Positions 5,981 through 9,452 of a DNA stretch of 9,452 bases are shown one piece after another; the stretch's first letter is position 1; each line of letters opens with the position of its first letter. Source of the stretch: Clostridia bacterium (GTDB taxonomy: Bacteria > Bacillota > Clostridia > Oscillospirales > Acutalibacteraceae); NCBI GenBank assembly GCA_900772705.1, contig CAAGRQ010000147.1:1-9452 (forward strand), written 5' to 3'. The notes beneath the pieces are model-generated. The model saw only the letters and a list, made by a program, of their open reading frames with translations. It was not told the origin of the DNA and ran no database searches. Made by a program: the position numbers and the translations under genes.

Positions 5981-7918
5981 ATGGGACTTACTTTAGCACA
6001 AAAACTCATTAAATCGCATCTTGTTGAGGGCGAAATGAAAGTAGGTACGGAAATAGGACTTCGTATCGACCAGACCCTTACTCAGGATGCAACGGGTACT
6101 ATGGCTTATCTTGAATTTGAGGCAATGGGAGTTGACAGAGTAAAGACGGAACGCTCTGTTGCTTACATAGACCATAATACTCTGCAAACCGGCTTTGAAA
6201 ATGCCGACGACCACAGATTTATTCAAACCGTAACAAAAAAGCACGGTATTTACTATTCCCGCCCGGGTAACGGTATCTGCCACCAGGTGCATCTTGAAAG
6301 ATTCGGTATTCCGGGTAAAACCCTTATCGGCTCGGACAGCCATACTCCTACCGGCGGCGGTATCGGTATGCTTGCCATGGGCGCAGGCGGAATGGATGTT
6401 GCCGTTGCTATGGGTGGCGGAACATACTATATCCCAATGCCTAAGATGACCAGAATTAATCTTACGGGCTACCTTAAACCGTGGGTTTCCGCAAAGGATG
6501 TAATCCTTGAGGTGCTTCGCATTATGAGCGTTAAGGGCGGCGTAGGCAAGATTATAGAATACGGCGGTGAGGGAGTTAAAACTCTTTCTGTTCCCGAGCG
6601 TGCCACTATTACCAATATGGGTGCGGAACTCGGTGCAACAACTTCGATTTTCCCGTCTGATGAGATTACTCTGGCTTTTCTTAAAGCACAGGGCAGAGAA
6701 AAGGATTGGACAGAGATTTTGCCCGATGACGATGCGGTTTATGACGAGGTTATAGATATTGACCTTTGCTCGCTTACACCTATGGCTGCTTGTCCTCATA
6801 TGCCGGATAAAGTAAAAACAACCGAGGAAATCGGCAAAATTAAGGTTGACCAGGTTGCAATCGGCTCTTGCACAAACTCTTCTTTTGTTGATATGATGAA
6901 AGTCGCTTCTATACTTAAAGGCAAAACAGTTAATCCCAATGTTTCGCTTTGTATTGCTCCGGGCTCAAAGCAGGTACTTAATATGCTTGCTCTCAACGGT
7001 GCGCTTTCCGATATGATTTCAGCAGGTGCAAGAATCCTTGAAAGTGCGTGCGGACCTTGTATCGGTATGGGTCAGAGTCCTAACAGCGGCGGCGTTTCGC
7101 TTCGCACCTTTAACCGTAATTTTGAGGGCAGAAGCGGCACAAAAGACGCAAAGATTTATCTTGTTTCTCCCGAGGTTGCGGCTGCCAGTGCTCTTACCGG
7201 TTATCTTACAGACCCGAGAGATTTGGGCGAGGCACCCGATATTTCTATGCCTGAGCATTTTATTGTTGACGATAATATGATTATCGCTCCTGCTTCTGTT
7301 GAAGAGGCGGATTCGGTTGAGGTTCTCAGAGGAACTAACATTAAGCCTTTCCCAAAGACAGAGGCTTTGCCCGAAAGCATTGCGGCAAAGGCTGTGCTTA
7401 AAGTCGGCGATAATATCACCACAGACCATATTATGCCGGCAGGCGCAAAGATTTTGCCTTACCGTTCAAACATTCCGCATCTTTCTCAGTATTGCTTTGC
7501 GGTTTGCGATGAGACCTTCCCTGAAAGAATTAAGGCAGAGGGCAAGGGCTTTATCATCGGCGGTGCAAACTACGGTCAGGGCTCGTCCCGTGAGCATGCC
7601 GCTCTCGTTCCGCTTTACCTCGGCGTTAAGGCTGTTATATGCAAGAGTTTTGCACGTATTCATATTGCAAACCTTGTAAACGCAGGTATTCTTCCGTTTA
7701 CTTTTGCAAATGAGGACGATTACGATAAAATTGACCAGATGGATGAACTTGAACTTTCAAACATTCGTGAGAGAATAGAAAATAAAAATGATGTTGTTCT
7801 TAAGAATATCACAAAGGGCGAGGAGTATGTTCTCGATTCCTCACACCTTTCCGACAGACAGAGAGCCATGCTTCTTTGCGGCGGACTTCTTAATTACACC
7901 AGAGAAATGAATAAATAA
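5981..7918 (+). CDS. acn: Aconitate hydratase (aconitase), short single-chain type
   Basis: A 645-residue cytoplasmic [4Fe-4S] enzyme converting citrate to isocitrate via cis-aconitate. Cluster ligands are C297 in GSCTNSS and C357/C360 in ACGPC. Other family residues are visible: DHN at 65-67, SDSHT at 118-122, NRNFEGR at 378-384, and the C-terminal swivel-domain loop YGQGSSREHA (531-540) carrying the catalytic serine. The domain order is the usual catalytic core followed by the swivel domain (from about 470). The length is well below the roughly 890 residues of AcnA/IRP1 types and fits the compact, mitochondrial-like bacterial class. The start is ATG 5981 behind AGGAGG. icd follows after nine bases, so the two form one unit producing 2-oxoglutarate, the glutamate precursor. 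No citrate synthase gene is in the window. An oxygen-sensitive cluster fits an anaerobe, and the divergent neighbour imports iron. Confidence 0.95.
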   Translation: MGLTLAQKLIKSHLVEGEMKVGTEIGLRIDQTLTQDATGTMAYLEFEAMGVDRVKTERSVAYIDHNTLQTGFENADDHRFIQTVTKKHGIYYSRPGNGICHQVHLERFGIPGKTLIGSDSHTPTGGGIGMLAMGAGGMDVAVAMGGGTYYIPMPKMTRINLTGYLKPWVSAKDVILEVLRIMSVKGGVGKIIEYGGEGVKTLSVPERATITNMGAELGATTSIFPSDEITLAFLKAQGREKDWTEILPDDDAVYDEVIDIDLCSLTPMAACPHMPDKVKTTEEIGKIKVDQVAIGSCTNSSFVDMMKVASILKGKTVNPNVSLCIAPGSKQVLNMLALNGALSDMISAGARILESACGPCIGMGQSPNSGGVSLRTFNRNFEGRSGTKDAKIYLVSPEVAAASALTGYLTDPRDLGEAPDISMPEHFIVDDNMIIAPASVEEADSVEVLRGTNIKPFPKTEALPESIAAKAVLKVGDNITTDHIMPAGAKILPYRSNIPHLSQYCFAVCDETFPERIKAEGKGFIIGGANYGQGSSREHAALVPLYLGVKAVICKSFARIHIANLVNAGILPFTFANEDDYDKIDQMDELELSNIRERIENKNDVVLKNITKGEEYVLDSSHLSDRQRAMLLCGGLLNYTREMNK

Positions 7919-7927
7919 GGAGACACT

Positions 7928-9106
7928 ATGAATACAGAGGAAATAAAGGCACTTGACTCTGCCTGTGAACAGTTCCGTGCTTTGATGGAAAAGCAACTTG
8001 AAAGAGCAAAGAAAATTAAAGAGGATAAGGATTTTACCGATTATCAGTCGCTTGATAAAATCGTTATCGGTATTTGCGGCGGAGACGGTATCGGACCCAT
8101 TATCACAAAGGAATCACAAAGAGTAATCGAATTTCTCTTAAAGGACGAAGTAAAAAGCGGTAAGGTTGAGTTTAAGCAAATCGACGGACTCACCATCGAA
8201 AACCGTGCGGCACATAATAAGGCAATCCCCGATGATGTTCTTGAAGAACTCAAGGCTTGCCATGTTATTCTTAAAGGCCCGACAACCACACCCCGTCAGG
8301 GCGATCCGTGGCCGAATGTAGAGAGTGCAAATGTTGCCATGCGTAAGGAACTTGACCTTTTTGCAAATATGCGTCCCGTAAAGGTACCGGAGCAGGGCAT
8401 AGACTGGACTTTCTTCAGAGAGAATACCGAAGGCGGATATGCAGTCGGCTCATACGGTGTAAATATTACCGATGACCTTGCAGTTGATTTTACGGTTGCA
8501 ACACAAGAGGGTTGTGACAGAATTGCAAAACTTGCCTACGATTATGCCGAGCGTAACCATAAGGGTAAAGTTTCTATCATCACAAAGGCTAATATCATTA
8601 AGACAACCGACGGTAAGTTCCTTAATACTGCAAAGAAAATCGGCGAGCAGTATCCCGACATCGTAACGGATGACTGGTATATCGACATCACCACCGCTAA
8701 ACTTATCGACCCTGCAAGAAGAAAAGACTTTAAGGTTTTCGTTCTTCCTAACCTTTACGGCGATATTATCACCGACGAGGCTGCCGAGTTCCAGGGCGGT
8801 GTAGGTACTGCGGGAAGTGCAAATATCGGTAAAAGATATGCAATGTTCGAGGCTATTCACGGCTCCGCTCCCCGTATGATAACAGAGGGCAGAGGTAAGT
8901 ATGCAGATCCGTGCTCGATGCTCAGAGCTACCGTTATGCTTCTTTCTCATATCGGTTATCAAAAGCAGGCGGACGCATTGGAAAAGGCACTTGATAAGTG
9001 TATGTTTGAGGAAAAGAAACTTGTTATTACAGGCAGAGATACCGGCTGTACCTGTGATGAATTCGGAGATTACGTAATGCAGACCATTACAGAAATGACC
9101 GAGTGA
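7928..9106 (+). CDS. icd: Isocitrate dehydrogenase (isocitrate/isopropylmalate dehydrogenase family)
   Basis: A 392-residue enzyme expected to oxidise isocitrate to 2-oxoglutarate and CO2. By analogy with E. coli Icd the substrate residues are S133, N135 and R139 in NVESANVAMR, R149, and R164 and Y171 in RENTEGGYA. The catalytic lysine is K220, and the metal aspartates are D279 and D283 (NLYGDIITDEAAE). The nucleotide loop begins HGSAP (311-315) but continues RMITEGRGKYADP. E. coli has the NADP-selecting Lys-Tyr pair after AP, and NAD-specific relatives have Asp; here there is Arg-Met and a loop about three residues longer, so the coenzyme cannot be read directly. Residues 1-42 form a charged N-terminal extension. 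The ribosome binding site AAGGAG (7916-7921) overlaps the acn stop codon, indicating coupled translation. Adjacency to acn favours isocitrate over isopropylmalate as substrate. Confidence 0.9.
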   Translation: MNTEEIKALDSACEQFRALMEKQLERAKKIKEDKDFTDYQSLDKIVIGICGGDGIGPIITKESQRVIEFLLKDEVKSGKVEFKQIDGLTIENRAAHNKAIPDDVLEELKACHVILKGPTTTPRQGDPWPNVESANVAMRKELDLFANMRPVKVPEQGIDWTFFRENTEGGYAVGSYGVNITDDLAVDFTVATQEGCDRIAKLAYDYAERNHKGKVSIITKANIIKTTDGKFLNTAKKIGEQYPDIVTDDWYIDITTAKLIDPARRKDFKVFVLPNLYGDIITDEAAEFQGGVGTAGSANIGKRYAMFEAIHGSAPRMITEGRGKYADPCSMLRATVMLLSHIGYQKQADALEKALDKCMFEEKKLVITGRDTGCTCDEFGDYVMQTITEMTE

Positions 9107-9137
9107 TTTTTGATTAAATTAAAAGAGAGGGTTATTT

Positions 9138-9446
9138 ATGGCACAGGAAATATCAATTTCAGTTATAAAGAGACTGCCTCGTTATTACAGATTTTTAGAG
9201 ACATTAAAGGATAACGGAATCGTTCGCATAAGTTCTAAGGAACTTGCGGAGAGAATGGGTCTTACGGCGTCCCAAATTCGCCACGATTTTAACTGCTTCG
9301 GAGGCTTCGGACAGCAAGGCTACGGATATAATGTACCCGAACTTTATGCAAAAATCGGCGAGATTCTCTGCGTTGATGCGGGCAGCACGCTCCAAGAGAC
9401 GAGAGTGGAGATAGAAGACATCACCAGGATAAGCCTCACGTCCTGA
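9138..9446 (+). CDS. rex: Redox-sensing repressor Rex, N-terminal domain only; 3' part replaced
   Basis: The first 77 residues (9138-9368) are the winged-helix DNA-binding domain of Rex. They include KRLPRYYRFLETL (11-23), the recognition region TASQIRHDF (43-51) and the wing FGGFGQQGYGYNV (54-66), ending at the helix ELYAKIGEIL. Rex proteins are about 210 residues long, and the next element should be a Rossmann NAD(H)-binding domain with a GxGNLG-like loop. Instead the frame runs 25 more residues unrelated to Rex to a stop at 9444-9446, because those bases are antisense to an atpA fragment. A protein made from this frame could not sense NADH or dimerise normally. The start is supported by AGAGAGGG (9124-9131). 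The gene begins 31 bases after icd with no visible promoter or terminator between, so it looks like the third gene of the acn operon. Confidence 0.85.
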   Translation: MAQEISISVIKRLPRYYRFLETLKDNGIVRISSKELAERMGLTASQIRHDFNCFGGFGQQGYGYNVPELYAKIGEILCVDAGSTLQETRVEIEDITRISLTS

Positions 9447-9452
9447 TGGACG
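9369..9452 (-). pseudogene. atpA: Internal fragment of atpA (F1 ATP synthase subunit alpha), joined to rex
   Basis: Read on the minus strand from 9452, 28 codons match a highly conserved internal part of subunit alpha, including REAYPGDVFYLHSRLLER, followed by AARINA. In the normal protein this stretch lies in the nucleotide-binding domain shortly before the GSLTALPIIETQ segment, which is absent here. Upstream coding would continue beyond the window edge. The similarity ends between about 9363 and 9374, exactly where Rex similarity begins on the other strand. G+C is 46 of 82 over 9371-9452 (56%), against 79 of 180 (44%) over 9181-9360 in rex, so the fragment may have another origin. The source organism cannot be decided from 28 codons. 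Confidence 0.85.

Noticed and set aside
5993..6799. A 268-codon open frame on the minus strand inside acn, and a 239-codon + strand frame at 2136-2855
   Set aside because: Both lie opposite well-supported genes, lack a convincing ribosome binding site and show no recognisable domain. They are by-products of codon bias in the real genes.
9369..9446. A new Rex variant with a short novel C-terminal tail
   Set aside because: The tail's bases encode a highly conserved AtpA segment on the opposite strand, so the tail is an antisense reading and not an evolved domain.
1..9452. tRNA, rRNA, CRISPR array, insertion sequence, prophage or defence genes
   Set aside because: None was seen on either strand. 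There are no cloverleaf ends, regularly spaced repeats, transposase frames or phage-type genes.

Overview
The window reads as chromosomal DNA of a low-to-moderate GC, anaerobic Firmicute. A member of the Clostridia, perhaps of the Ruminococcaceae/Oscillospiraceae group, fits best. The grounds are AGGAGG-type ribosome binding sites, TTGACA/TATAAT promoters, a FeoA-FeoB fusion, a FemABX peptidyltransferase paired with an alanine racemase, and a Rex-type redox repressor. The taxon is inference from gene content.

Left block (1-1089, + strand): the 3' end of a small membrane protein gene, then two tightly spaced genes for small membrane proteins with nearly the same N-terminal zinc ribbon but unrelated membrane parts. 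A perfect long hairpin at 1094-1131 closes this block and also the convergent operon to its right.

Middle block (1135-5767, - strand): a FeoA-FeoB ferrous iron transporter gene has its own promoter and terminator. Almost touching the terminator is the promoter of a two-gene cell-wall operon: a FemABX-type transferase followed by an atypical alanine racemase, joined by a TAATG stop/start overlap.

Right block (5768-9452): a very AT-rich divergent promoter region of about 210 bases separates feoAB from acn-icd-rex. This operon encodes aconitase and isocitrate dehydrogenase, which take citrate to 2-oxoglutarate, plus the DNA-binding domain of Rex, which classically senses NADH/NAD+. The acn promoter carries a long inverted repeat over its -10 region and a set of TTG(A/T)(C/T)AA heptamers partly in helical phase.

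The most unexpected observation is at the right end. After about 77 residues the rex frame stops resembling Rex, and the last ~84 bases, read on the minus strand, are an unmistakable piece of F1 ATP synthase subunit alpha (AtpA). This is either a chimeric read or contig end, or a real rearrangement that destroys rex. Apart from this junction and the unassigned operator-like repeats, the genes belong to known families. I see no clear sign of a wholly new multi-gene system.
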